Part shown: one piece after another, positions 8,145 through 16,911 of the stretch | Numbering within the stretch: the stretch's first letter is position 1 | Layout of the letters: every line of letters starts with the position of its first letter | Origin: Aurantibacter crassamenti | GTDB taxonomy: Bacteria > Bacteroidota > Bacteroidia > Flavobacteriales > Flavobacteriaceae | DNA length: 64,000 bases | Assembly: GCF_016811105.1 (NCBI RefSeq) | Contig: NZ_JAFBGM010000001.1 | Span: 186,001 to 250,000, forward strand | Direction: 5' to 3' | Made by a program: the position numbers and the translations under genes | The notes under the pieces: generated by a model | Database searches by the model: none | Seen by the model: only the letters and a program-made list of their open reading frames with translations | What the model was told of the DNA's origin: nothing

Positions 8145-9992
8145 ATGTCTAAACTTCACTTCTTCCTTATATTACTACTAAGTGTCATTTCTTGCAAACA
8201 AAAAAATGAACAGTTGGCAACTGTTGAAAAAATTGATACGGTAGATTGGAGCTATGCCCAAACCTACTACCAACAAAATATGACCGAAGCTGTAGAGCTC
8301 ATCGGGTCTTTAAGTAAAGTTGAAGCAGAGAGTGTCGAAGCTAAAAAAATCTTTAAAGAACTTCGAATTGCTTTTAAAAAAGCAGAGCCATATGCATCGT
8401 ACCTCAACCCCCAAGTAGGACATCGAACAAATGGGCCAGCTTTGCCCATTTTTGTAGAAGATACCGAACGAATATTAAACCCAATTGGGTTACAAAAAAT
8501 AGAAGAGTCTATTTATGAAGGTGGTGAAGATCCTGCTGTTTTTATTCGTGAAGTAAATCTAACCAAAGGTTTAATGGTAAATCTGATGCAGAATGTATCG
8601 GAACGAAAATTAAATGTAGAACGTTTTTTTATTGCGACTCACCAACAACTTTTACGCATAATTAGTTTAGGAATTTCAGGATTCGACACCCCTGTTAGTC
8701 AACTTGGTTTAAATGAAACTATCATTTCACTCCAAAGTTTAAAAGTGATTTACGACCATACATTACAAGAAATAATTCTAGAGAAAAACAGCAGTTTAAA
8801 TTCCAGTTTCAAGAATAATATTGAAAGTGCAATTGCTTTTATTCAGGAAAATCAAGATTTTAATACATTCGACCGCTACACTTTTATTCGCGATTATATG
8901 AATCCAATAACACGCAATTGGGTGAGCATTCGGAAAGAAAGTGGGCTTTGGAAAGGTGTAAACAACAAACCTTTTAATTTTGACGCACCTACTTTTTTTG
9001 AAAAGGATGCTTTTAATTTAGAATATTTTACGCCGCCTATTAATAGAAACCCATCCGAAAAGCAAATAGCCCTAGGCAAAAAACTGTTCTTCGACTCCAA
9101 TTTATCACAATCTGGCACTATGGCTTGTGTAACCTGTCACATTCCAGAAAAGGCATACACCGATGGGCTTTCGGTTAATCTTGATACTAATGGAAATCCG
9201 CTTCAGCGCAACTCACCTACTTTAATAAATGCTGCTTTTCAAAAAAGCTTTTTTTGGGACGGACGTGCAGAAAATATTCTAGATCAAATTTCATCAGTAT
9301 TTAATAACAAACAAGAATTCAATACCGGTGTACATACATTTTCTACCGAAATTTTAAAAGATACAACCTATCACCAATTATTTAAAGAAGCATTTGGTAG
9401 CATTTCAAAACGAAATACAGATATAATAAAAGCAATCTCATCATACATCTCAACATTGAACGGTTTCGACTCAAAATTCGATAAGAATATGAGAGCCGAA
9501 GAAGATTCGTTTACGGAACAAGAGCAATTGGGTATGAACCTATTTATGGGCAAAGCGCTTTGTGCTACTTGTCATTTCATACCCTTAACAAATGGAACAG
9601 TACCTCCATTTTATGCTGAAACTGAAAAAGAAGTAATTGGCGTACCAGAAACCAAAAACAATAAAATTTTAGATGATGATTTAGGATTTTACTGGCGTTA
9701 TAACAAAGCTGAACATTTAGGTATGTTTAAAACGCCAACAGTACGTAACGCAGAATTCACAGCTCCGTATATGCACAATGGAATTTACAACACACTAGAA
9801 GAGGTAATGGACTTTTATAACAAAGGTGGCGGTGGCGGAATGGGCTTTGACTTAGAACATCAAACATTGCCTTTTGACGAACTAAACCTAAGTGAAGAAG
9901 AATTAAAAGCGCTGATAGCATTTGTAAAAACTTTATCAGATACAAATGTTGAAGAAAAGCAAACCGCTCAATTAGCAAATGCTGCTTTATAA
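8145..9992 (+). CDS. di-heme cytochrome c peroxidase (MauG/CCP family), lipoprotein
   Basis: This 615-residue protein has a lipoprotein signal (LLLSVISC). Residues about 30-290 are an alpha-helical region (NGPALPIFVEDTERILNP, GLQKIEESIYEG) of the kind found in front of Bacteroidota di-heme peroxidases; an imelysin-like origin is possible but not demonstrated. The catalytic part follows, with two c-type heme motifs: CVTCH at 328-332 and CATCH at 473-477. FDSNLSQSGTMACVTCH, SPTLINAAFQKSFFWDGRA and FKTPTVRNAEFTAPYMHNG are typical CCP/MauG stretches. The family reduces H2O2 or oxidises a partner protein in the periplasm. It may act with the PhoX-like and FAS1 neighbours, but the link is only positional. 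Confidence 0.9.
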   Translation: MSKLHFFLILLLSVISCKQKNEQLATVEKIDTVDWSYAQTYYQQNMTEAVELIGSLSKVEAESVEAKKIFKELRIAFKKAEPYASYLNPQVGHRTNGPALPIFVEDTERILNPIGLQKIEESIYEGGEDPAVFIREVNLTKGLMVNLMQNVSERKLNVERFFIATHQQLLRIISLGISGFDTPVSQLGLNETIISLQSLKVIYDHTLQEIILEKNSSLNSSFKNNIESAIAFIQENQDFNTFDRYTFIRDYMNPITRNWVSIRKESGLWKGVNNKPFNFDAPTFFEKDAFNLEYFTPPINRNPSEKQIALGKKLFFDSNLSQSGTMACVTCHIPEKAYTDGLSVNLDTNGNPLQRNSPTLINAAFQKSFFWDGRAENILDQISSVFNNKQEFNTGVHTFSTEILKDTTYHQLFKEAFGSISKRNTDIIKAISSYISTLNGFDSKFDKNMRAEEDSFTEQEQLGMNLFMGKALCATCHFIPLTNGTVPPFYAETEKEVIGVPETKNNKILDDDLGFYWRYNKAEHLGMFKTPTVRNAEFTAPYMHNGIYNTLEEVMDFYNKGGGGGMGFDLEHQTLPFDELNLSEEELKALIAFVKTLSDTNVEEKQTAQLANAAL

Positions 9993-10093
9993 ACTAAAAA
10001 TTTAAAGTTTACATAACCTAGAATTATTGAAGAACTAAGATTATACTTTTTTGAATAAACTAATTTGTAACCAGACAATTAATCACATTTAAA

Positions 10094-11206
10094 ATGAATA
10101 ATTTAAAATTGCCAAAAAATATAACACTACTACTCTTAAGTTTACTTGTTATATTAAGCTGTTCTAAAAACGATGATACCACCACCATAATTGAAGCGGA
10201 ACAACATCAAGAAAAACAAACCGATTCTTCTGAAGAGACTGAAGAAATTGCTACTGAAGTTGAAGAAATAACTCTTTTAACTGCAGCTGAGTATATTCAA
10301 TCGGAAGCTGATGTAACAATTTCTGCTACAGCATTAAAAGGCACGAATAATGAACTAGAAAAAATACTAGCAGCTGCAGATAGTAAGCTTACATTTTTTG
10401 TCCCTAGCAATGAGGCCTTCACTAACTTTTTAACTTCATTAAAAGATTATTCTAATATTTTAGATTTTGATGAAGCTATAGAGAAAGAGATTTTAGCAGA
10501 GATATTGAAATACCATACAGTTATTGACAATGCTAATTTTTTAAGTGACATCACAAGCGTTCAATTATTAGAAACCTTACAATCTGAAGCGCTACAAATT
10601 AATATAGAAAACGGCGTAACTTTACAAGACGCTACAAACCAAGCTGCGACTATTACAAAATCTGATATTGAGGTAGCCAATGGTGTTATTCACATCATCG
10701 ACAAAGTTTTGCTGCCAAAATTAGTGCTTACAAAGCTCGCACGAACACTGTCTTTAATTGACTTGCTACATGAGACTGATGAATTTTCATTATTCGCACA
10801 GGCCATTACAAAAGCAAATTTAACGGAACGTTTCGACCAAGGCGACTATACTATTTTTACACCAACCAATGCAGCAATCGAAAAATTATTCGAAATACTG
10901 GGAGACGGTTACAATTCGTTCAATGATTTCAATAATCCTTTAGAGCTAGAAGCTTTAAATGAAATTATTCTAGGCCATGTAGTTGAAAAGTCAATTACAC
11001 GCAGTGAATTAAAAGCAGGTAAATTGGCCACCTTAATTCCTAATGATTTTATTGAAGTATCTGAAGGTGCTGCAGGAGTGATACTGCAAGATGCAACCGA
11101 AGAAAATACTAATTTTATTGAGTTTGATTTTGAAGCATCAAATGGCACAATTCATTCAATTGATAAAATTCTTATACCGAAGAAAGTATTACAGTTTGTG
11201 TACTAG
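10094..11206 (+). CDS. lipoprotein with two fasciclin (FAS1) domains
   Basis: This 370-residue lipoprotein (LLVILSC, lipid Cys23) has an acidic Glu/Thr linker at 30-60. It carries two FAS1 repeats. The first, about 70-215, contains LTFFVPSNEAFTNF, ILKYHTVID and ANGVIHIIDKVLLP. The second, about 215-370, contains YTIFTPTNAAIEKL, EIILGHVVEKSI and SNGTIHSIDKILIP. FAS1 domains mediate adhesion or protein contacts at the surface. It lies 101 bp after the peroxidase on the same strand, and peroxidase plus FAS1 neighbours are common in Bacteroidota. Co-transcription is plausible. It ends directly before the remains of a metal-efflux adaptor. Confidence 0.9.
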   Translation: MNNLKLPKNITLLLLSLLVILSCSKNDDTTTIIEAEQHQEKQTDSSEETEEIATEVEEITLLTAAEYIQSEADVTISATALKGTNNELEKILAAADSKLTFFVPSNEAFTNFLTSLKDYSNILDFDEAIEKEILAEILKYHTVIDNANFLSDITSVQLLETLQSEALQINIENGVTLQDATNQAATITKSDIEVANGVIHIIDKVLLPKLVLTKLARTLSLIDLLHETDEFSLFAQAITKANLTERFDQGDYTIFTPTNAAIEKLFEILGDGYNSFNDFNNPLELEALNEIILGHVVEKSITRSELKAGKLATLIPNDFIEVSEGAAGVILQDATEENTNFIEFDFEASNGTIHSIDKILIPKKVLQFVY

Positions 11207-11211
11207 ATGGT

Positions 11212-11727
11212 AGCCATCTAAACGAACTTTTTGAGATTCTAAACACATCGCGTACATACTCGATTTAATGGTTTTTGAAAGAGCTTTGTCCAAAGCAAAG
11301 AAAAGCTACCTTTAAAGTGAAGTCGGTTCCAGAGGTAGAATTAACCGCAGACATTTATTCTGTTAGTAAAACTTTTGAATAGATCTTAAAAGCCTTGCAA
11401 TTGCATACAAAAATCGAAAACAAACAAGGAAATTTAATTCCGCGTATGTATATTCAAGGTAAAATTGAAGTGGAACAAACAGAAACAATGGCATTTCCAG
11501 AAAGTGCAATTATTAAAGATGGCGATCGATTTTTTGTTTTTACGGTAGAACCAGAAGGTAAAGATTGGAGTTTTAAACCTGTAGAAGTTATTTTAGGTCA
11601 AAAAAATGACACATGGGTGTCGGTTCAGTTTACTAATGAAATAGAACCAGACACAAAATTTGCCTATAACAACGCGTATTACCTAATTGCAGAAATGAAA
11701 AAAGGTTCCACCGGTCATTCCCATTAA
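11212..11727 (+). pseudogene. remnant of a CusB/HlyD-type RND efflux adaptor
   Basis: One frame reads GSHLNELFEILNTSRTYSI, stop, then KATFKVKSVPEVELTADIY, VSKTFE, a second stop at 11380-11382, then KALQLHTKIENKQGNLIPR and on to a normal C-terminus ending KGSTGHSH at 11727. The last 110 residues (LIPRMYIQGKI, FPESAIIKDGDRFFVF, EVILGQKNDTWVSV) are typical of periplasmic adaptor subunits of CusCBA/CzcCBA pumps. The N-terminal two thirds, with the hairpin and lipoyl domains, is missing and two stops interrupt the rest, so it is broken. The RND pump and outer-membrane factor are absent. A TTG at 11395 could start a 110-residue fragment, but function is unlikely. The Fur-family gene starts 2 bases after its stop. 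Confidence 0.85.
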
Positions 11728-11729
11728 TC

Positions 11730-12146
11730 ATGCAAACTATAGAACAACTTTTAGAGTCAAAAGATATTCGAGTAACGGCAATGCGGTTGCTTATTTATAA
11801 GTTTCTTGCGCAAAAGCAAATAGCGGTAACCCTAAGTGATATTGAAAATGCTTTTGAAAAAGCTGATAGAACTACCTTGTACAGAACCGTAAAAACTTTT
11901 GAAGAAAAAGGAATTGCGCATCAGATAGATGATGGCACGGGTATTACAAAATATGCACTTTGTGAAGAAGGGTGTAGTTGCGAAATTGAAACCGATTTAC
12001 ACTTACATTTTCATTGCAATATTTGTAATGAAACAATTTGTTTAACAGAGCATAAAATTCCGCAAATTAAAGTACCTGAGGGTTTTGTTTCAGAAAATGT
12101 AAACTTAGTGGTGAAAGGTATTTGTGATAAATGTAGTGGTCATTAA
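11730..12146 (+). CDS. Fur-family metalloregulator (Zur/Fur-like)
   Basis: This 138-residue cytosolic regulator has a winged helix at about 10-80 with the recognition-helix signature DRTTLYRTVKTFEEKGIAH. The dimerisation domain has His/Cys-rich metal sites: HLHFHCNICNE (about 90-100) and a C-terminal CDKC pair that would form the structural zinc site. The family represses metal-homeostasis genes when metal-loaded. Its place directly before a zinc-type P-ATPase suggests control of zinc, cadmium or related-metal export. Classical Fur and Zur proteins repress uptake, so a regulator beside an exporter is notable. No own promoter is visible because the upstream bases belong to the adaptor remnant. 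A palindrome overlaps its stop codon. Confidence 0.88.
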   Translation: MQTIEQLLESKDIRVTAMRLLIYKFLAQKQIAVTLSDIENAFEKADRTTLYRTVKTFEEKGIAHQIDDGTGITKYALCEEGCSCEIETDLHLHFHCNICNETICLTEHKIPQIKVPEGFVSENVNLVVKGICDKCSGH

Positions 12147-12165
12147 ATGCACTTCCATTGCATTT
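12145..12165. promoter_or_regulatory. putative Fur-family operator in front of the P-ATPase
   Basis: AAATGCA (12145-12151) and TGCATTT (12159-12165) form a perfect 7-bp inverted repeat with a 7-base spacer, 21 bp in total, about the size of Fur/Zur boxes. It overlaps the fur-like stop codon and lies 33 bp before the ATPase start, just upstream of an AATCTTTG element that resembles a -7 box. Binding by the adjacent regulator is inference. Confidence 0.6.
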
Positions 12166-12198
12166 CATTTTACACAATCTTTGACCTAAAGTTTACTA

Positions 12199-14157
12199 AT
12201 GAAAAAAAAGAAACGCAATTTAAGAGATATAAAACCACACACTGAGGACAAACATAATCATAGTCATGATGATGGTCACAACCACGGTGGTGAATCAAGT
12301 GGATTTAAAACGTATGTACCCGCAGTCATAAGTTTTACAATGCTGATTATAGGCATTGCATTAGACTATTTTGATACAACTTTTTTCAAAGATTGGATTC
12401 GCATTATTTGGTATGGAATAGCATATATACCTGTAGGTTTTCCCGTAGTAAAAGCAGGCTGGAAGAGTATAAAAAATGGTGACGTTTTTACTGAATTTTT
12501 CTTAATGTCAATTGCAACTGTTGGAGCATTTGCAATTGGCGAATACCCCGAAGGAGTTGCAGTCATGCTATTTTACGCTGTTGGTGAATTGTTTCAAGAT
12601 GCCGCAGTAAATAAAGCCAAAGGAAATATAAAAGCCCTATTAGATGTTCGGCCCAAAGAAGCAAATGTTTTTAGAAACGGCGATGTGAAAAGTGTATCCC
12701 CAGAAACGGTTACTATTGGTGAGAAAATTCAAATAAGAGTTGGTGAAAAGATTCCGTTAGATGGGGTTTTAATATCCGAAAAAGGAACTTTAAACACAGC
12801 AGCATTAACCGGAGAAAGTAAACCAGATACCATCTTGAAAGGTGCTAGCGTTTTTGCAGGAAGCATCAATTTAGAAAACGTTATTGAAGTTGAAGTAACA
12901 AAAGAATTTAAAGACAGTTCTATTGCGCGAATATTAGATTTAGTACAAAACGCGACAGCCCGTAAATCTAAAACAGAATTATTCATCAGAAAATTTGCCC
13001 GCATTTACACTCCAATTGTAGTGTACTTAGCCATAGCCGTTACATTAATACCTTACTTTTTTGTTGACGATTATGTATTTACAGATTGGTTGTACAGAGC
13101 TTTAATTTTCTTGGTGATTTCGTGTCCTTGCGCTTTGGTGATTTCTATTCCGTTGGGATATTTCGGAGGATTAGGCGCTGCATCAAAAAACGGAATATTA
13201 TTTAAAGGAGCTTCTTTTTTAGATGCGATGACCAAAATAAATACTTTGGTGATGGATAAAACAGGAACAGTTACCAAAGGAGTTTTTAAAATAAAAGAAA
13301 TAAAAGCGATTGGCTATGCGGAAAAAGAATTTATGAAATACCTCATGGCTATAGAAGAACAATCTACCCACCCCATTGCTAAAGCTATTTTAGCGTACAA
13401 AGAAGAAGGTTCTGAATTTAGCGCATCTGATGTTTCTGAAATTGCTGGTAAAGGTCTGAAAGGGACTGTAAATGGGAAAACTGTCTTAGTCGGTAATAAG
13501 GCATTATTGACAGCCCATAATATTGAAGTTTTAGCGGAAACTGAAACAATTGTAGAGTCAATAGTTTTGGTTGCTATTGAAAATGAATTTGCTGGTTATG
13601 TTTTTATTGCAGATGAATTGAAGGATGATGCAAAAGAAACGATTACTGCATTGCAAAAAGTTGGTATTCAAAATATCATGATGTTATCGGGTGATAAAGA
13701 TGCTATAACTCAAAAAGTAGCAGCTGAACTACATATTGCAACTGCAAAAGGAGGCTTATTACCAGAAGACAAGTTAAATGAAGTTGAGATTTTGAAAAAA
13801 AATCCTAAAAATAAAATAGCTTTTATTGGTGATGGAATTAACGACGCTCCAGTTTTAGCAGCAAGTGATGTCGGTATTGCTATGGGCGGTTTAGGTAGTG
13901 ATGTAGCCATTGAAACCGCTGATGTTATTATTCAAACAGACCAACCCTCTAAAGTGGTAAAGGCTATTAAAATAAGTAGATCAACGCGAAAAATTGTATG
14001 GCAAAATATCGCCTTAGCATTTGGTGTTAAAATGATTGTACTTATTCTAGGTGCAGGCGGAATGGCTACCATGTGGGAAGCTGTATTTGCAGATGTAGGT
14101 GTAGCTTTACTCGCAATTTTAAACGCGGTTCGATTACAAAAAATGAGTTGGGATTAA
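12199..14157 (+). CDS. heavy-metal P1B-type ATPase, zinc/cadmium class
   Basis: This 652-residue inner-membrane pump starts with a His-rich metal-binding tail (HTEDKHNHSHDDGHNHGG) in place of an HMA domain. Key motifs are all present: TGES in the actuator region (AALTGESKP), the transmembrane CPC at C309-P-C311 (ISCPCAL), the phosphorylated D353 in DKTGTVTKG, the HP locus (STHPIAKAI), GDGINDAPVLAASDVGIAMG, and a late membrane segment. The CPC plus His-rich tail and the DVGVALLAILNAVRL ending fit the ZntA/CadA class that exports Zn2+, Cd2+ or Pb2+; the exact ion is inferred. It is probably controlled by the Fur-family neighbour through the palindrome at 12145. Confidence 0.9.
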   Translation: MKKKKRNLRDIKPHTEDKHNHSHDDGHNHGGESSGFKTYVPAVISFTMLIIGIALDYFDTTFFKDWIRIIWYGIAYIPVGFPVVKAGWKSIKNGDVFTEFFLMSIATVGAFAIGEYPEGVAVMLFYAVGELFQDAAVNKAKGNIKALLDVRPKEANVFRNGDVKSVSPETVTIGEKIQIRVGEKIPLDGVLISEKGTLNTAALTGESKPDTILKGASVFAGSINLENVIEVEVTKEFKDSSIARILDLVQNATARKSKTELFIRKFARIYTPIVVYLAIAVTLIPYFFVDDYVFTDWLYRALIFLVISCPCALVISIPLGYFGGLGAASKNGILFKGASFLDAMTKINTLVMDKTGTVTKGVFKIKEIKAIGYAEKEFMKYLMAIEEQSTHPIAKAILAYKEEGSEFSASDVSEIAGKGLKGTVNGKTVLVGNKALLTAHNIEVLAETETIVESIVLVAIENEFAGYVFIADELKDDAKETITALQKVGIQNIMMLSGDKDAITQKVAAELHIATAKGGLLPEDKLNEVEILKKNPKNKIAFIGDGINDAPVLAASDVGIAMGGLGSDVAIETADVIIQTDQPSKVVKAIKISRSTRKIVWQNIALAFGVKMIVLILGAGGMATMWEAVFADVGVALLAILNAVRLQKMSWD

Positions 14158-14172
14158 AATAGTATTGTAACT

Positions 14173-14209
14173 AAAAAAGCGCAAACCAAAAATTGGTATG
14201 CGCTTTTTT
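14173..14209. terminator. bidirectional terminator
   Basis: AAAAAAGCGCA (14173-14183) pairs with TGCGCTTTTTT (14199-14209), with A- and T-runs on both sides. It lies between the convergent zinc ATPase and the copper block, 16 bp from each stop codon. Confidence 0.85.
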
Positions 14210-14225
14210 AATTAAGAAATAGTGT

Positions 14226-14582
14226 CTAGTGATGCTGGCTATCATCACTATTATCTTCTCGATATCTACAACATGGATGTACTGTGAGATAAGCTTCTTC
14301 CGTTGCTTTTAATTCTTTTGTATCGTGTCCCACATTTACCAAAGCCGTTTTAATTTTCATGGGGTCTGTTTTGTTTTCATTAAAAATTACAGATAATTGA
14401 TGGTTTGGAATATCCCAATCTGCATATTTAACTCCTTTGACACTTAGCGCAGCTTTCTCAATTCGAGTTTTACACATTTTACATTTGCCGTTAACATCCA
14501 TAGTTAACTTTTTATTCTTGTCTTGTGCATTCACATTTGCAAAAAACAAGCTTAGCACCGCTATTAAAAATATCTTTTTCAT
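14226..14582 (-). CDS. secreted heavy-metal-associated (HMA) protein
   Basis: This 118-residue protein has a signal peptide (IAVLSLFFANVNAQ) followed by a single HMA fold. The metal site is CKMCKTRIEKA at about 34-37 in a ferredoxin-like beta-alpha-beta pattern (KGVKYADWDIPNHQLSVIF). The tail adds more potential ligands: HPCCRY and a terminal HH. It would act as a periplasmic copper-binding protein or chaperone. It is the last gene of the minus-strand copper block, 51 bp downstream of the TonB receptor. Confidence 0.85.
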   Translation of the reverse strand: MKKIFLIAVLSLFFANVNAQDKNKKLTMDVNGKCKMCKTRIEKAALSVKGVKYADWDIPNHQLSVIFNENKTDPMKIKTALVNVGHDTKELKATEEAYLTVHPCCRYREDNSDDSQHH

Positions 14583-14633
14583 ATTAAATTATTATTAAAG
14601 TTTATTCAGGCCCATTTTAAAGGCGACCCTAAA

Positions 14634-16895
14634 CTATTTTATTTTATATCGAAATCCTGCAAAAAACATACGCCCCATAATCGGTGCATATACAATACTG
14701 GTATCAAAATTTGCGCCAAACGGATTTTCAGCACTCAGTACTGGGTTTTGTTGTCTAAAATTAGACAAATTTTCACCACCGACATAAATTTCAAACTTTT
14801 CGCTAAATACTTTCGTCATTTGAGCATTCATTAAACTATAGCCTTTTGCAAACTCACCCAAACGATATTCTGGTGGGTTAACATCGGTATTCGGCAAACG
14901 TTGTTTACCAACGGTATGTAAGGTGTAATCAAACCGCCATTGGCCTCCAGAATCCGTAATTTCTGTCACATATCCCAAATTTGCAAAGTATCGATGTTGC
15001 GCTTGCAATGGCTTTTGCAAATTTCCATTTCTATAATCGGTATTTACATCATAGTATTTATAGGCCGTACGGAATTCTAAATTCTTTAGAATTTCGTGGT
15101 TGAGTTCAATTTGAAAACTATTAGCAACACTTTTACCATCAAGATTATAAAAGGTAATAGCGCGTGGGTTTTCCCAATCAACTACGACTTGATTTTTAAA
15201 ATCAGTTTTATAATAATCAAGTGTAATATTACCGGGTCGGTTTAAGAAAGTAAACCCTTGTAAAAAACTAAATCCAAAATTCCATGCATCTTCAGCATCT
15301 AGTCCGTAAATACTTCCTTCAGTATCTAAAATTTGTATTTGTCTAGACGATGCAAAAAGTTGCTGATTTTCAGCAAAAATATTTGCTGCCCTACGGCCTC
15401 TACCAACGGCACCCCTAATGCTACCCCGATTCCAAGGCGTATATCGCACATGCAAACGAGGCGTAACAAAATTACCTAGACGATTATGGGTGTCAACTCG
15501 AAGTCCAGCAGTTAAACTTATGTGCTCTAAGTTCTCATAGGTATATTCGAAAAAGGCACCGGCTGAAACATCATCACGTAAATAATTTGTTGCATTTACC
15601 AATTCATCGTACCCATCATAACCAAAGTTAAATCCGGTTTTAAATTTGCTACGTGTATCTCCGATTATTGAATTAAAAATCAGATTAGAATACACACTTT
15701 CATGTTCAATATCATATTGATTTAACCCAAAATAAGATTCTTGATTGTGCAGGCTATACGACGCTTGAAAGCCAATACTTTGAAAAGGTAACTCAGGAAA
15801 TACATACCCCAGTTTTAACGAAGAATCAAAACGTTCTGTATTAATTTCGCTTCCCCATAATTCATCTCCAGTTAAAACAGCATTACTAGCAAGCCTATCC
15901 GTTGAGGGGTTATAATCAACCTGCCCAACCTGTTTATCATCATTTAAATATCGGAGATTTAAAAAACTAACCCATCCTTTTTCGGGATTTTGATATTGCA
16001 AACGAGCCATAGCATTCAATTGATTTGCAAGCGGTGCATCTAAAAATCCATCATCATTGTTATCCTCTTCAATATCTCGTCTATTGTGATGTAAATAAGC
16101 ACCAACACTTAGATTATCTGATATTTTTTGATTCAGATGTGTATTCAATTCAAGTCTACCATTAATGTTTCCATATCCATTTACAAAAAATGCATTGTCA
16201 GTTAAAGGTTTTACCAATTCTGTATTAATTAGCCCTGAGATACTTTCATAGCCATTAACAACACTCCCCGCACCTTTGGTAATTTGAATACTTTCAACCC
16301 AAGTGCCTGGTGTGAAAGTTAGACCATAAGCTTGTGATGCACCGCGCACCATAGGTATGTTCTCTTGGGTTATCAGCAAATACGGGCTTGTTAAACCTAA
16401 CATTTGAATTTGTTTTGTACCTGTTAATGCATCGGAGAAATTAACGTCAATCGCTGGATTGGTTTCAAAACTTTCAGAAAGATTACAACAAGCAGCCTTT
16501 AATAATTCATCACTATTTATGGTAATGATATTTTGCGAACTGAAATAGCTTTTCTGTACGGCTTCACGTTTCTGTTGCACTACTACCTCATCCAATTCAT
16601 TTGAAGATTTCAACCAATGATGCACCATTTTCGGCGCTTTAATAGTTAGGGTGTCTGATGTAAAACCGATATAGCTAATAATTAATTTATCATAAGCTTT
16701 GTCATACGGAATACTAAACAAACCTTTTTCGTTTGAAATTGTCCCGATTTGAGAATTCATCCAATAAATATTTGCGCCAGGTAACCCAATATGTTTATTT
16801 CCTTCGTTTGCTTCCATAATCATACCTTCTACCTTCTCTTGTGAAAAGTTCAGTACCGGAAACAATAGTATTACTACTAATATATATAGTTTCAT
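14634..16895 (-). CDS. TonB-dependent outer-membrane receptor, copper-linked
   Basis: This 753-residue protein has a signal peptide, then a carboxypeptidase-D-like regulatory domain at about 20-110 (GLPGANIYWMNSQIGTISNEKGLFSIP). A plug follows at about 115-225 (VVQQKREAVQKS, VRGASQAYGLTFTPGTWVE, IQITKGAGSVVNGYESISG), then a 22-strand-type beta-barrel with YTPWNRGSIRGAVGRGRRAANIF. The plug contains an unusual CC pair (LKAACCNLSESFE), which could matter for copper. Its position between CopA (16 bp gap) and a secreted HMA protein suggests a copper or copper-chelate substrate; this is inference from context. Confidence 0.88.
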   Translation of the reverse strand: MKLYILVVILLFPVLNFSQEKVEGMIMEANEGNKHIGLPGANIYWMNSQIGTISNEKGLFSIPYDKAYDKLIISYIGFTSDTLTIKAPKMVHHWLKSSNELDEVVVQQKREAVQKSYFSSQNIITINSDELLKAACCNLSESFETNPAIDVNFSDALTGTKQIQMLGLTSPYLLITQENIPMVRGASQAYGLTFTPGTWVESIQITKGAGSVVNGYESISGLINTELVKPLTDNAFFVNGYGNINGRLELNTHLNQKISDNLSVGAYLHHNRRDIEEDNNDDGFLDAPLANQLNAMARLQYQNPEKGWVSFLNLRYLNDDKQVGQVDYNPSTDRLASNAVLTGDELWGSEINTERFDSSLKLGYVFPELPFQSIGFQASYSLHNQESYFGLNQYDIEHESVYSNLIFNSIIGDTRSKFKTGFNFGYDGYDELVNATNYLRDDVSAGAFFEYTYENLEHISLTAGLRVDTHNRLGNFVTPRLHVRYTPWNRGSIRGAVGRGRRAANIFAENQQLFASSRQIQILDTEGSIYGLDAEDAWNFGFSFLQGFTFLNRPGNITLDYYKTDFKNQVVVDWENPRAITFYNLDGKSVANSFQIELNHEILKNLEFRTAYKYYDVNTDYRNGNLQKPLQAQHRYFANLGYVTEITDSGGQWRFDYTLHTVGKQRLPNTDVNPPEYRLGEFAKGYSLMNAQMTKVFSEKFEIYVGGENLSNFRQQNPVLSAENPFGANFDTSIVYAPIMGRMFFAGFRYKIK

Positions 16896-16911
16896 TTTAT
16901 ATTTTTATCTA

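Noticed and set aside
12729-13277. Two minus-strand ORFs inside the zinc ATPase gene
   Set aside because: They mirror the ATPase coding frame, have no start context and no protein character.
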